Positions 37,467 to 46,410 of a stretch of DNA of 64,000 nucleotides are shown piece after piece. This DNA comes from Proteus sp. FME41 (GTDB lineage: Bacteria; Pseudomonadota; Gammaproteobacteria; Enterobacterales; Enterobacteriaceae). The position numbers were made by a program, and so were the translations under genes. Position 1 is the stretch's first letter. Each line of letters opens with the position of its first letter. Where the stretch lies: contig NZ_JABUYL010000017.1 in the NCBI RefSeq assembly GCF_014897315.1, positions 1 to 64,000 of the forward strand, in the 5' to 3' direction. Below the pieces are notes generated by a model that was not told where the DNA came from, ran no database searches, and saw nothing but the letters and a program-made list of their open reading frames with translations.

Positions 37467-37871
37467 TTAGAGAAGGAAATCGTCTAGTGATTTGCCTTCT
37501 TCTTCAATAGCACGTTTGATTACAGCAGGTGTACGGCCTTGGCCTGTCCAAGTTTTAGTTTCACCATTTTCATCAACGTAAGAATATTTAGCTGGGCGAG
37601 CTGCACGTTTAGCACGGCCAGTTTTATTTACAGCACTTGCTTCAAGCAAATCTGTAGGATCAATACCCGCTTCTTCTAACATTTCACGGTATTTTTGTAA
37701 TTTTTGAACACGTTCTTCTTCAGCTGCTTTTTCTAATGAGAATTCTTCACGACGCTCATTAACGACAACTTCGAGCTTCTCCAGCATTTCTTCTAAAGTT
37801 TCTAAAGAAGTTTCTCTTGCTTGTGCGCGGAGAGTACGGATGTTATTTAATATTTTTAAAGATTCGCTCAT
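37467..37871 (-). CDS. hns: Nucleoid-associated protein H-NS
   Basis: A 134-residue global silencer of AT-rich and horizontally acquired DNA. The N-terminal half is the coiled-coil oligomerisation region ([20 protein letters not shown] and following heptads). A basic linker [19 protein letters not shown] leads to the C-terminal DNA-binding loop [16 protein letters not shown], which contains the AT-hook-like QGR. E. coli H-NS has 137 residues. AGGAAA precedes the ATG. It is divergent from tdk as in E. coli. Confidence 0.96.
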   Translation of the reverse strand: MSESLKILNNIRTLRAQARETSLETLEEMLEKLEVVVNERREEFSLEKAAEEERVQKLQKYREMLEEAGIDPTDLLEASAVNKTGRAKRAARPAKYSYVDENGETKTWTGQGRTPAVIKRAIEEEGKSLDDFLL

Positions 37872-38380
37872 TTTCCTGGTCTCAAATAAATGTTGTTGGC
37901 TGATGTAATACTAATAATAGATTGCTATTTAAATTTCTGCAATACCTAAATACAAACCTTACGTAAAATTTCTTTTTTTTAAACTAATATCTCAACGAAA
38001 AAAATAATAAATGTTGAGGTATCTTTAGTCAATAAAGGAAATATGAGTAAGTAAATGCATCTTTTAAGTGATGATAGCGCTAATGTAAAAGAATAGAAAG
38101 CTTTGTTCATTTTTTTATAATAACGGACTTTTTTCTAAAAATGGATTAGGGCTAACTTTCATACTTTAATAAACGTATATCAAGGCGTGTTTTAATATGT
38201 TAAGTACTTATTAAAGCTATTTATTTTTTAAGCAAAAATTAGCACTCACAACGACTCTCATCTTTTGATGGTATATCTAGAATAGAAATAAAGGTAATAA
38301 ATAGGGGTTATTGATAACTTGTAGATTGTTTATGTTAGACTGTCGCTCGTGAAAATAAACACTATTTAAGGAGAGAGCTG
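37872..38380. other. hns-tdk divergent intergenic region
   Basis: About 510 bp, very AT-rich, no gene. TATCTCAAC (37988-37996) and GTTGAGGTA (38013-38021) form an 8-of-9 inverted repeat about 120 bp upstream of hns. I see no confident promoter. A long A/T-rich leader is usual for hns, whose own product binds here in E. coli. Confidence 0.45.
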
Positions 38381-38977
38381 ATGGCTCAGCTTTACTTTTA
38401 TTATTCAGCCATGAATGCTGGAAAATCAACATCTTTATTGCAATCCTCTTATAACTATAATGAACGAGGAATGCGTACATTGATTTTTACTGCGGCTATT
38501 GATACACGCTTTGCAAAGGGACAAATTAGCTCAAGAATAGGCTTAAGTGCGGATGCATTACTCTTTAGTGATGATATGAATATTCGTGATGTCATTGTCA
38601 CTGAGCATAACAAACAACCTATTCATTGTGTATTGATTGATGAATGCCAATTTTTAAGTAAGGCTCACGTTGAACAACTTTGTGAAATAACGGATATCTA
38701 TGATATCCCTGTTCTGACTTATGGGTTGAGAACCGATTTTAGAGGTGAATTATTTACAGGTAGTGCTTATTTATTAGCATGGGCAGATAAACTGGTTGAG
38801 CTTAAAACAGTGTGTTACTGCGGTAGAAAGGCAAATAAAGTATTACGCTTAGATGATAAGGGAAATGTGCTTAGTGATGGTGCTCAAGTTGAAATTGGTG
38901 GAAATGAAAAATATGTTTCAGTTTGCCGTAAGCATTATACACAGGCAACGCTAAAAGGGAGTATCGAGCAAGAGTAA
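38381..38977 (+). CDS. tdk: Thymidine kinase
   Basis: A 198-residue type II thymidine kinase (E. coli Tdk 205) that phosphorylates thymidine in the salvage pathway. The Walker A motif [13 protein letters not shown] starts at residue 9 and the Walker B-like LIDECQFL is near residue 85. The lasso region [13 protein letters not shown] binds the nucleoside. A structural zinc site is formed by CYCGRKA and the C-terminal VCRKH. An AAGGAGAG ribosome site precedes the ATG. It is divergent from hns. Confidence 0.95.
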   Translation: MAQLYFYYSAMNAGKSTSLLQSSYNYNERGMRTLIFTAAIDTRFAKGQISSRIGLSADALLFSDDMNIRDVIVTEHNKQPIHCVLIDECQFLSKAHVEQLCEITDIYDIPVLTYGLRTDFRGELFTGSAYLLAWADKLVELKTVCYCGRKANKVLRLDDKGNVLSDGAQVEIGGNEKYVSVCRKHYTQATLKGSIEQE

Positions 38978-39096
38978 CCCTTTTCTTTTCCCTCTTTGAC
39001 TAATTTATAATGGTGAAAGAGGGGCGGAAATAAGAATTCAAATATCCTCTTATATATTTTTTAATACTAAAAAATGTTTATCTATTTTTTTAATTC

Positions 39097-39119
39097 GGCC
39101 AATTTATTGGCCTTTTTTA
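39097..39119 (+). terminator. Terminator downstream of tdk
   Basis: GGCCAA (39097-39102) and TTGGCC (39107-39112) form a short stem followed by six T. A weaker CCCTCTTT/AAAGAGGG pairing (38990-38997 with 39016-39023) lies closer to the tdk stop. Confidence 0.65.
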
Positions 39120-40050
39120 TATCAAGTTACTGTTAGTTTGATTTTCTTATGTAAAGAAAGGTTATTTTTTTATGAGAAAAACTATTTCTTTCATAGAATT
39201 CATTATCATTAATCAAAAAAAACATAATCAAATATACGTAGAGTGTTTGTTTTGTGATGCTGATATTGTTTTTTACAAATGATAAGAAGGAAAAACATTT
39301 GATGTACTTATATTATTCATAGATTAATAAAATTGAATAAAAGATGTCATAAATGGCTAGCGATTTTATTTCTTCTCTCTATGACTAACATAATGAAACA
39401 TTTATATCGAGTCTTATTGGTGCGGTTTATGTATTTACTTGAATTATTGCCTAATAAACAATGTACCGTATTCTCTATACTTTAATGTGATGGGGGAACA
39501 CTCTTTTTATACTACAAAAGGAGTACTTTTTTAGCAAAGCGCACAAATAGCAACCTTTTATTGCATTATTAAACAAGTGGCTTAGTTTTGATAATATTTT
39601 ATTGAAATTATGTTTGTTATAAAAAATATGCCATTAATGATGGCGATATAAAATATTATATATCAAGATACTTTGATTATTATTTAAGAATTTGAATTAC
39701 CAATGCTATTCATTTCCTCTTGTTTTAACAAAAACAAAGCCTGTTTGTGAGCCTTAAGAAGGTAACCCTCGTTTAAAATCACATGTTCTCATATTCATTT
39801 TATGATGATAATAAGTGTGAAATGAAATAATTATACTAACCAATGAAAGAAGAGCAGAGTTGAGTAAGCTCTGTAATCTGTATTGGCGCATTTTTTATAG
39901 ATAGGTAATGCAACAGGGTGGTTTAAAAAGAAAACCGCTTAGGATTTGACCTAGCGTAAAATATAGATGAATCAAGAAAGTCATTATTCTAATAATAGAA
40001 ATAAAAACAGTAGAGCAGGGGAAAATATTGAGTATTTTTACTGAGGAAAG
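39120..40050. other. Long non-coding stretch between tdk and adhE
   Basis: About 930 bp with no recognisable gene. The longest notable frame is a 36-codon one at 39172-39282 (MRKTISFIEFIIINQ...), preceded by AAGG nine bases upstream, with no known match. A minus-strand frame at 39895-40092 has no ribosome site or plausible protein. No IS remnant is recognisable, although E. coli carries an IS-like pseudogene at this position. Unannotated small RNAs cannot be excluded. Confidence 0.5.
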
Positions 40051-40089
40051 AAAAATAAACAGCAACCCAGTGCTTGAACTGGGTTGCTG
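40051..40089 (-). terminator. Terminator of adhE
   Basis: A 12-bp GC-rich perfect stem (CAGCAACCCAGT at 40060-40071, ACTGGGTTGCTG at 40078-40089) is followed on the minus strand by a T-rich tract (complement of 40051-40058). It lies 45 bp past the adhE stop. Confidence 0.9.
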
Positions 40090-40133
40090 CAATAATCAAA
40101 ATGTGAGGACTAGACTAACACATAAAATTTTGA

Positions 40134-42800
40134 TTATTTTTTACTGCTTTTTTTTGCTGGTTTTGATTCTTCTTTTACTTCAACAACAGGATGCTCATTA
40201 AATTCACGACCATAATATGTATCTAACAGCAGTTGTTTTAGTTCAGAAATCAGCGGATAACGTGGGTTAGCACCTGTACACTGATCATCAAATGCATCTT
40301 CAGATAACTTATCAATTTTTGCTAAGAAATCACTTTCTTGTACACCCGCTTCACGAATAGAAGATGGAATACCTAATGAAGATTTCATTTCTTCTAACCA
40401 AGCTAATAATTTTTCAATCTTAGCTGCAGTGCGATCGCCTGGCGCTGAAAGCTCTAAGTGGTCAGCAATTTCCGCATAGCGACGACGGGCTTGAGGGCGA
40501 TCGTATTGGCTAAATGCAGTCTGTTTTGTTGGGTTGTCATTGGCGTTATAACGAATAACGTTTGAAATTAATAACGCATTGGCTAAACCATGAGGAATAT
40601 GGAACTCAGAGCCTAATTTATGCGCCATTGAGTGACAAACACCTAAGAATGCGTTTGCAAAAGCGATACCTGCGATGGTTGCTGCATTATGTACACGCTC
40701 ACGAGCAACTGGGTTTTTAGCCCCTTCGTGATAACTTGCTGGCAGGTATTCTTTCAGTAATTTCAACGCTTGCAGTGCTTGACCATCAGAATATTCGTTA
40801 GCTAATACAGAAACATAAGCTTCTAATGCGTGAGTAACAGCATCTAAACCACCAAATGCGCACAGAGATTTAGGCATGTTCATAACAAGATTGGCATCAA
40901 CAATAGCCATATCTGGTGTTAATGCATAATCTGCTAATGGATATTTTTGGCCTGTTTCATCATCAGTCACAACAGCAAATGGGGTAACTTCAGAACCTGT
41001 ACCTGATGTTGTGGTGATAGCAACCATTTGTGCTTTCACGCCCATTTTCGGGAATTTGTAAATACGTTTACGGATATCCATAAAGCGTAATGCTAATTCT
41101 TCAAAATGGGTTTCTGGATGTTCATACATAACCCACATGATTTTCGCTGCATCCATTGGAGAACCGCCCCCTAATGCGATAATCACATCAGGCTTAAAGC
41201 TGTTCATTTGTTCTGCACCTTTACGCACAACACTTAATGTCGGATCTGCTTCAACTTCAAAGAAAATTTCTGTTTCGACACCAAATTTTTTCAATACACG
41301 TGTGACTTCATCAACATAACCATTGTTGAATAAGAAACTGTCAGTCACGATAAAGGCACGTTTTTTACCATCACTGGCGATCTCTTCCAGTGCGATAGGT
41401 AAGCAACCACGACGGAAGTAAATAGATTTAGGAAGTTTATGCCACAACATATTCTCTGCTCTTTTCGCCACGGTTTTAGTGTTGATAAGGTGTTTTGGCC
41501 CTACGTTTTCTGAAATAGAGTTACCACCCCATGAGCCACAACCTAATGTTAGAGAAGGCGCGAGTTTAAAGTTGTATAGGTCACCAATACCCCCTTGAGA
41601 GGCTGGAGTATTGATTAAAATACGTGAAGTTTTCATTTTGTCGCCAAAATAGGCAACATGCTCAGGGCAGTTATCTTGGTCTGTGTATAAGCAAGAAGTG
41701 TGACCGATACCGCCCATTTCAACGAGTTTATCGGCTTTATGTACTGCATCTTCAAAAGTTTGAGCATGGTACATCGCTAATAATGGCGACAGTTTTTCGT
41801 GAGCAAAAGGTTCTGCTTCAGTGGTTTCTTTTACTTCACCAATTAAGATTTTGGTATTTTCTGGAACGCTGATGCCGGCCATTTCAGCAATTTTTGTTGC
41901 TGGTTGACCCACGATAGCAGCGTTTAAGTTACCGTCTTTTAAGATGATATCTTGAACCGCTTTTAAATCTTTACCCGTTAACATATAACCGCCGTGAGTT
42001 GAGAAACGCTCACGAACTTGTTTATAAATGCTGTCAACGACGATAACGGATTGTTCTGAAGCACAAATAACACCGTTATCGAAAGTTTTAGACATTAAAA
42101 TGGAGGCAACAGCACGTTTGATATCCGCAGAATCATCAATAACAACGGGGGTATTACCCGCACCTACACCGATAGCCGGTTTACCTGAACTATAAGCGGC
42201 TTTAACCATACCCGGACCACCTGTCGCTAAGATCAGGTTGATATCTTCGTGGTGCATTAATGCATTAGATAGAGCAACGGATGGCTCATCAATCCAGCCA
42301 ATAATGTCTTGGGGCGCGCCCGCCGCAATAGCTGCATTTAAAACAATTTCAGCGGCGCGATTTGTCGCTTCTTTTGCGCGCGGGTGTGGCGAGAAAATAA
42401 TACCATTACGTGTTTTTAAGCTGATTAATGCTTTAAAAATCGCAGTAGAGGTTGGGTTTGTTGTCGGGACGATACCGCAAATGATACCAATAGGTTCAGC
42501 GATAGTCATTGTGCCGTAGGTCAGATCTTCAGATAAGATCCCGCAGGTTTTTTCGTCTTTATATGCATTATAGATGTACTCGGAAGCAAAGTGGTTTTTA
42601 ATCACTTTATCTTCTACGATACCCATACCAGACTCTTTCACAGCCAATTTTGCAAGAGGAATACGGGCGTCAGCAGCAGCTAATGCAGCAGCACGGAAAA
42701 TTGCATCAACTTGTTCTTGAGAGAAGTTAGCAAATTCACGTTGCGCTTTTTTTACACGAGCAACCAAATCATTGAGTTCAGTAACGTTAGTTACAGACAT
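40134..42800 (-). CDS. adhE: Bifunctional acetaldehyde-CoA/alcohol dehydrogenase AdhE
   Basis: An 888-residue fermentation enzyme (E. coli AdhE 891) that reduces acetyl-CoA to acetaldehyde and then ethanol, regenerating NAD+ twice. The N-terminal aldehyde dehydrogenase half has the catalytic cysteine in DNGVICASEQS near residue 246 and GVGAGNTPVVID. The C-terminal Fe-type alcohol dehydrogenase half has ALGGGSPMDAAK, TTTSGTGSEVTPFAVV, FGGLDAVTHALEAYVS and ANAFLGVCHSMAHKLGSEFH, which carry the NAD and iron ligands. The tail is lysine-rich (EVKEESKPAKKSSKK). AGGAG precedes the ATG. AdhE polymerises into spirosomes in E. coli. Confidence 0.97.
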   Translation of the reverse strand: MSVTNVTELNDLVARVKKAQREFANFSQEQVDAIFRAAALAAADARIPLAKLAVKESGMGIVEDKVIKNHFASEYIYNAYKDEKTCGILSEDLTYGTMTIAEPIGIICGIVPTTNPTSTAIFKALISLKTRNGIIFSPHPRAKEATNRAAEIVLNAAIAAGAPQDIIGWIDEPSVALSNALMHHEDINLILATGGPGMVKAAYSSGKPAIGVGAGNTPVVIDDSADIKRAVASILMSKTFDNGVICASEQSVIVVDSIYKQVRERFSTHGGYMLTGKDLKAVQDIILKDGNLNAAIVGQPATKIAEMAGISVPENTKILIGEVKETTEAEPFAHEKLSPLLAMYHAQTFEDAVHKADKLVEMGGIGHTSCLYTDQDNCPEHVAYFGDKMKTSRILINTPASQGGIGDLYNFKLAPSLTLGCGSWGGNSISENVGPKHLINTKTVAKRAENMLWHKLPKSIYFRRGCLPIALEEIASDGKKRAFIVTDSFLFNNGYVDEVTRVLKKFGVETEIFFEVEADPTLSVVRKGAEQMNSFKPDVIIALGGGSPMDAAKIMWVMYEHPETHFEELALRFMDIRKRIYKFPKMGVKAQMVAITTTSGTGSEVTPFAVVTDDETGQKYPLADYALTPDMAIVDANLVMNMPKSLCAFGGLDAVTHALEAYVSVLANEYSDGQALQALKLLKEYLPASYHEGAKNPVARERVHNAATIAGIAFANAFLGVCHSMAHKLGSEFHIPHGLANALLISNVIRYNANDNPTKQTAFSQYDRPQARRRYAEIADHLELSAPGDRTAAKIEKLLAWLEEMKSSLGIPSSIREAGVQESDFLAKIDKLSEDAFDDQCTGANPRYPLISELKQLLLDTYYGREFNEHPVVEVKEESKPAKKSSKK

Positions 42801-43027
42801 AAAGAGACTCCTGATAAAATGTTAAATTTTTTAAGCAAATTAGCCGTTTTAATCGCCACTAATAAGAATAGTCTAGATAGATAACAACGTACTTATTTCA
42901 GTAATAATAATTAGAAGCCCTAATTTGCTTAAAAAACTTAAAAAAAACAATAATAAACATAAATATATTTTCGAAAGAACTCTCTTTTTTCGAATGATAA
43001 CAGCTTACCATCTTTCTAATTAATTAA

Positions 43028-43043
43028 CGTGATATATATCACA
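43028..43043. promoter_or_regulatory. CRP- or FNR-type palindrome between adhE and ychE
   Basis: CGTGATATATATCACA contains the perfect palindrome GTGATATATATCAC. Read as CRP it is CGTGA-N6-TCACA, nine of ten consensus bases. Read as FNR it is GTGAT-N4-ATCAC, eight of ten. It lies about 230 bp upstream of adhE and 270 bp upstream of ychE. Given anaerobic adhE expression either regulator is plausible. Confidence 0.55.
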
Positions 43044-43314
43044 AAATTGATAAGCTGACACCTTTCAGCAAGCCAGTTAATGAGAATGAGAATTATATGT
43101 AAAAAATGTCCAACGATTTTTTTGTCGTATCTTTTATTTCGATATAAAATTAAATCACTGGGTTTTTCTCGGTTTGCAAGAGAATATTTTAGGTAAAAAC
43201 TTGTTAAGTAATAGAATTAACTGGTTTATTGATTTAAAGTAACGCGCATTTTTTAGAGTTATTCTATCTTTTAGAGAATAATTCGCATGTTTATTAGCCA
43301 AGAAGGGGCTTTTC

Positions 43315-43959
43315 ATGGGGTCACTGCTGGATTTATCCGGTTATATTAAATTTTTTGTTGGTCTTTTTGCGATTGTAAACCCAATTGGCATTTTGCCCGT
43401 CTTTATTAGTATGACGAGTTACCAAACGGATGCAGGGCGCAATAAAACAAACTTAATTGCAAATGGCTCCGTTGCAATTATTTTAGTTTCTTCCTTGTTA
43501 ATTGGGGATTCTGTCCTAAGTGTTTTTGGCATTTCTATCGACTCATTTCGTATCGCGGGGGGAATGCTGATAGTTACTATTGCGATGACCATGATAAATG
43601 GACGTTTAGGGGAAGATAAACAGAACAATCAAGAAAGAAATGAATCTGCGGTACGTAACAGTGTTGCCGTTGTACCTTTAGCATTACCTTTAATGGCAGG
43701 GCCCGGTGCAATTAGCTCTTGTATTGTGTGGAGTTCTCGTTGGGAAGGTTTTACAAATTTTTTAGGATTAGCAGCAACCAGTATGTTTTTTGCTTTCTGT
43801 TGTTGGTTACTGTTTCGTAGTGCAACATTATTAGTAAAATATCTAGGGCAAACGGGTATTAACGTAGTAACCCGTATAATGGGCTTATTATTAATGTCCT
43901 TAGGTATAGAATTTATTGTGACCGGCTTACGTTCTATTTTTCCGGGCTTATTAGTTTAA
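43315..43959 (+). CDS. ychE: MarC/YchE-family membrane protein
   Basis: A 214-residue inner-membrane protein with about six helices, of the MarC (UPF0056) family. FFVGLFAIVNPIGILPVFIS is the family N-terminal signature, VPLALPLMAGPGAISSCIVW forms the middle helix pair, and GINVVTRIMGLLLMSLGIEF is the C-terminal motif. E. coli YchE sits between adhE and oppA, the same position, and has 215 residues. Function is unknown. A GGGG ribosome-like site precedes the ATG. Confidence 0.93.
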   Translation: MGSLLDLSGYIKFFVGLFAIVNPIGILPVFISMTSYQTDAGRNKTNLIANGSVAIILVSSLLIGDSVLSVFGISIDSFRIAGGMLIVTIAMTMINGRLGEDKQNNQERNESAVRNSVAVVPLALPLMAGPGAISSCIVWSSRWEGFTNFLGLAATSMFFAFCCWLLFRSATLLVKYLGQTGINVVTRIMGLLLMSLGIEFIVTGLRSIFPGLLV

Positions 43960-43984
43960 ATAGCATCAACACAGTCGCATTTTT

Positions 43985-44021
43985 AAAAATCGCAGTATTT
44001 AATTAAGTACTGCGATTTTTT
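43985..44021. terminator. Bidirectional terminator between ychE and the ABC operon
   Basis: AAAAATCGCAGTA (43985-43997) pairs with TACTGCGATTTTT (44008-44020). T runs flank both sides, and the flanking units converge. Confidence 0.85.
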
Positions 44022-44041
44022 ATGTTTACCACATCGTCGCT

Positions 44042-44761
44042 TTAATGTTCATCAAGACGATGTATCCCTTTTGATAAGGCCTCTCGATCATAGTGCTGAG
44101 TTAACTCACCATTTTCCATTAATGCTGCTCTATCAGACATATGTGCGATAACATCAGCGTCATGACTCACTAATAAATAAGTCATATTATGCTGTTTTTT
44201 CAATGCATTAAGCAGGTTTAAAATTTCGGCTTGTACTGACATATCTAATGCTGAAGTGGGTTCATCTAAGAGTAATAACTGAGGTCGTAATAAAAGCGCT
44301 CTTGCAATGGCAACACGTTGGCGTTGCCCTCCTGAAAGCTGATGAGGATAGCGACTTGTTACATCAGCAGGTAAACCGACTTGGGATAATGCTTGTTCAA
44401 TGGTCTGTTTATCAAAAGAAATTTGATGAATTTTTAAAGGCTCAGAAAAAGCGCGTTCAATGCGATGTTGGGGGTGCAAAGAAGCATAGGGATCTTGAAA
44501 TACCATCTGTATATTACGACGCAAGGCACCCTGAAAACGTTGCTGTGGTTTAATCGCTTGCCCTAAAAGTGACATATTACCTTGCCAATGAGGTAATAAC
44601 CCAGCAATGACACGTAAAACGGTCGATTTACCACAACCTGAACGGCCTATTAAACTAAAGGTTTCACCTTGCTGAACATGCAAATTGACACCCTTTACGA
44701 CATGTTTTGCTTGTTTACCTTGCTCAAATTTAACGTGTAAATCATGAATATCAATTAGCAT
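44042..44761 (-). CDS. ABC transporter ATP-binding protein, Dpp/Nik type (second ATPase)
   Basis: A 239-residue ATPase. Walker A is IGRSGCGKST near residue 38, the Q-loop is MVFQDPYASLHPQHRI, the signature is LSGGQRQRVAIARALLLRPQ and Walker B is LLLLDEPTSALD. It belongs to the OppF/DppF/NikE branch but is shorter than Opp/DppF (about 330) and lacks the C-terminal oligopeptide-transporter tail with its cysteines, which resembles NikE in length. Its start overlaps the stop of the first ATPase by 11 bases, so translation is probably coupled. It is the last gene of the five-gene operon. Confidence 0.88.
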   Translation of the reverse strand: MLIDIHDLHVKFEQGKQAKHVVKGVNLHVQQGETFSLIGRSGCGKSTVLRVIAGLLPHWQGNMSLLGQAIKPQQRFQGALRRNIQMVFQDPYASLHPQHRIERAFSEPLKIHQISFDKQTIEQALSQVGLPADVTSRYPHQLSGGQRQRVAIARALLLRPQLLLLDEPTSALDMSVQAEILNLLNALKKQHNMTYLLVSHDADVIAHMSDRAALMENGELTQHYDREALSKGIHRLDEH

Positions 44762-45587
44762 GATGCAGTCCCTTAAAATTGAGCGTTCTATCTAATACAG
44801 GTAACCGGGTGCCATAAGTGCCAGCATTAGGTCTACATGTCCAAAGCGTGCGTGTATAAGGGTGTGACGCAGTTGGTAAATCTTTAGCATTAAGTTCATC
44901 AACTTGCTCACCTTGATACATCACCATAACGCGCTCGCAATATTCAGCAACAAGGGGTAAATCATGGCTAATCAGCAGTAAGCCCATATTACGTTGTTCA
45001 CATTGTTTCGTGATTAAATCAAGGATTTGATGACGCAATTGAGCATCAAGGGCAGATGTCGGTTCATCGGCAATTAAAATGGTTGGGTTATTAATTAACG
45101 CAATAGCGATCATCACCCGTTGACCCATTCCACCTGATAATTCACCGGGATAGCGATAAATACTTTGTTCAGGTAAGCCAACAGATAACAGCGTTTCAAT
45201 AATCAATTGGCGTCTATCTTGGCGCGAAAGTTTTTGATGTTGTTTTACGGTTTCTTCTACTTGTTGATAAATGGTTTTTACAGGATTTAATGCATAACGG
45301 GGATCTTGTAATACCATTGAAATCGTATTACCTCGGATGTTGTTCCATTGACGAGATGAAAAATCCAATAAATTATTTCCCTGCAAATTTAGTGTATCTG
45401 CACTGACTTTACCTGGTTGACGTACAAGTCCCATTAATGCACGAGCAGTCATAGACTTGCCTGAGCCTGATTCGCCGACAACCGCCAAACGTTCTTGTCC
45501 TAAAGTGAACGAGGCATTATTGACAACTCTTGCTTTTGGGAAATCGATACAGAGGTTATTTACCTCAATTAAGGGTGTTTTATTCAT
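44751..45587 (-). CDS. ABC transporter ATP-binding protein, Dpp/Nik type (first ATPase)
   Basis: A 278-residue ATPase of the OppD/DppD/NikD branch. Walker A is [20 protein letters not shown] near residue 35, the Q-loop is SMVLQDPRYALNPVKTI, the signature is LSGGMGQRVMIAIALINNPT and Walker B is ILIADEPTSALD. I chose the ATG at 45587 because GGGAG lies six bases upstream; an in-frame extension to 45620 runs back through the preceding permease gene. It overlaps that gene by 8 bases. Substrate unknown. Confidence 0.88.
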   Translation of the reverse strand: MNKTPLIEVNNLCIDFPKARVVNNASFTLGQERLAVVGESGSGKSMTARALMGLVRQPGKVSADTLNLQGNNLLDFSSRQWNNIRGNTISMVLQDPRYALNPVKTIYQQVEETVKQHQKLSRQDRRQLIIETLLSVGLPEQSIYRYPGELSGGMGQRVMIAIALINNPTILIADEPTSALDAQLRHQILDLITKQCEQRNMGLLLISHDLPLVAEYCERVMVMYQGEQVDELNAKDLPTASHPYTRTLWTCRPNAGTYGTRLPVLDRTLNFKGLHHAN

Positions 45588-46410
45588 GGGTATCTCCCAA
45601 TACATCGCGTAATCCATCACCTAATAAATTAAATGTCAGACTACTGATTAAAATTGCTGTACCCGGAATAGCGGCAACCCACCATTGATCAAAAATAACC
45701 GGCATACCTTCTGCGATCATTGCTCCCCATTCCGCCATTGGCGGACGAGCGCCTAACCCAAGAAAACCCAGACCTGCTGCTGCGAGAATAATCACCGCTA
45801 AATTCAGCGCTAAACGCACAATGGCGGAGGGTAAGCATAAAGGGAGAATATGTCCCCATAACAACCGAATACCTCTAATACCCATCATTTCAGCCGCCGA
45901 AAGATAATCGCTATTGCGTAAATGTTGAATTTCACTGCGAGACTGTCGTGCATAAGCAGGCCATGCGGTGAGCGCAAGGGCCAACGCGCCATTAAGCAGT
46001 CCAGGGCCTAACATTGCGACAAAGGCGAAGGCTAAAATAAGGGAAGGCATAGACATTACGACATCAGTGAACCGCATTAAAATTCGTTCAGTCCAACCGC
46101 CGTAATAGCCTGATAAAATCCCAATCAATAATCCCAGTGGTAGGGTAATCAGTGCCACCAGCCCAACTAAACCTAGCATTGGGCGTGTGCCATAAATAAT
46201 GCGAGAAAGAATATCTCGCCCATAATTATCTGTGCCTAACCAGTGTTCAGCATTGGGTGCTAATAAACGTTGTGCAGCATGTTGCCAATTAGGATCATAA
46301 GGGGCTAACCAAGGTGCAAACAGGGCAATAACAAGCAGTAGCACGAGCAACGACAAACCAATAAATGCTGAAGGCGATCGCGCTATTTTTCTTAAAAATG
46401 AGGATGGCAT
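45580..46410 (-). CDS. ABC transporter permease, Dpp/Nik type (DppC/NikC-like)
   Basis: A 276-residue inner-membrane permease. The N-terminal OppC-type region is APWLAPYDPNWQHAAQRLLA, then NAEHWLGTDNYGRDILSRII. The BPD_transp_1 core has the EAA-type loop EMMGIRGIRLLWGHILPLCL that contacts the ATPases. About six helices are visible. Its start overlaps the stop of the other permease. The LGTDNYGRD motif is general for DppC/NikC and does not decide the substrate. Confidence 0.88.
   Translation of the reverse strand: MPSSFLRKIARSPSAFIGLSLLVLLLVIALFAPWLAPYDPNWQHAAQRLLAPNAEHWLGTDNYGRDILSRIIYGTRPMLGLVGLVALITLPLGLLIGILSGYYGGWTERILMRFTDVVMSMPSLILAFAFVAMLGPGLLNGALALALTAWPAYARQSRSEIQHLRNSDYLSAAEMMGIRGIRLLWGHILPLCLPSAIVRLALNLAVIILAAAGLGFLGLGARPPMAEWGAMIAEGMPVIFDQWWVAAIPGTAILISSLTFNLLGDGLRDVLGDTHE

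Noticed and set aside
39199-39216. Fur-like sequence in the tdk-adhE gap
   Set aside because: Only two loose hexamers (CATTATCATTAA) match and no iron-related gene or promoter is adjacent.
39720-39800. RyhB-like small RNA
   Set aside because: A short similarity to the GAAGACCCTCG core was noticed, but the conserved target-binding loop and a terminator are absent.
39895-40092. 65-codon minus-strand frame downstream of adhE
   Set aside because: It has no ribosome-binding site, low-complexity hydrophobic sequence, and overlaps the adhE terminator hairpin.
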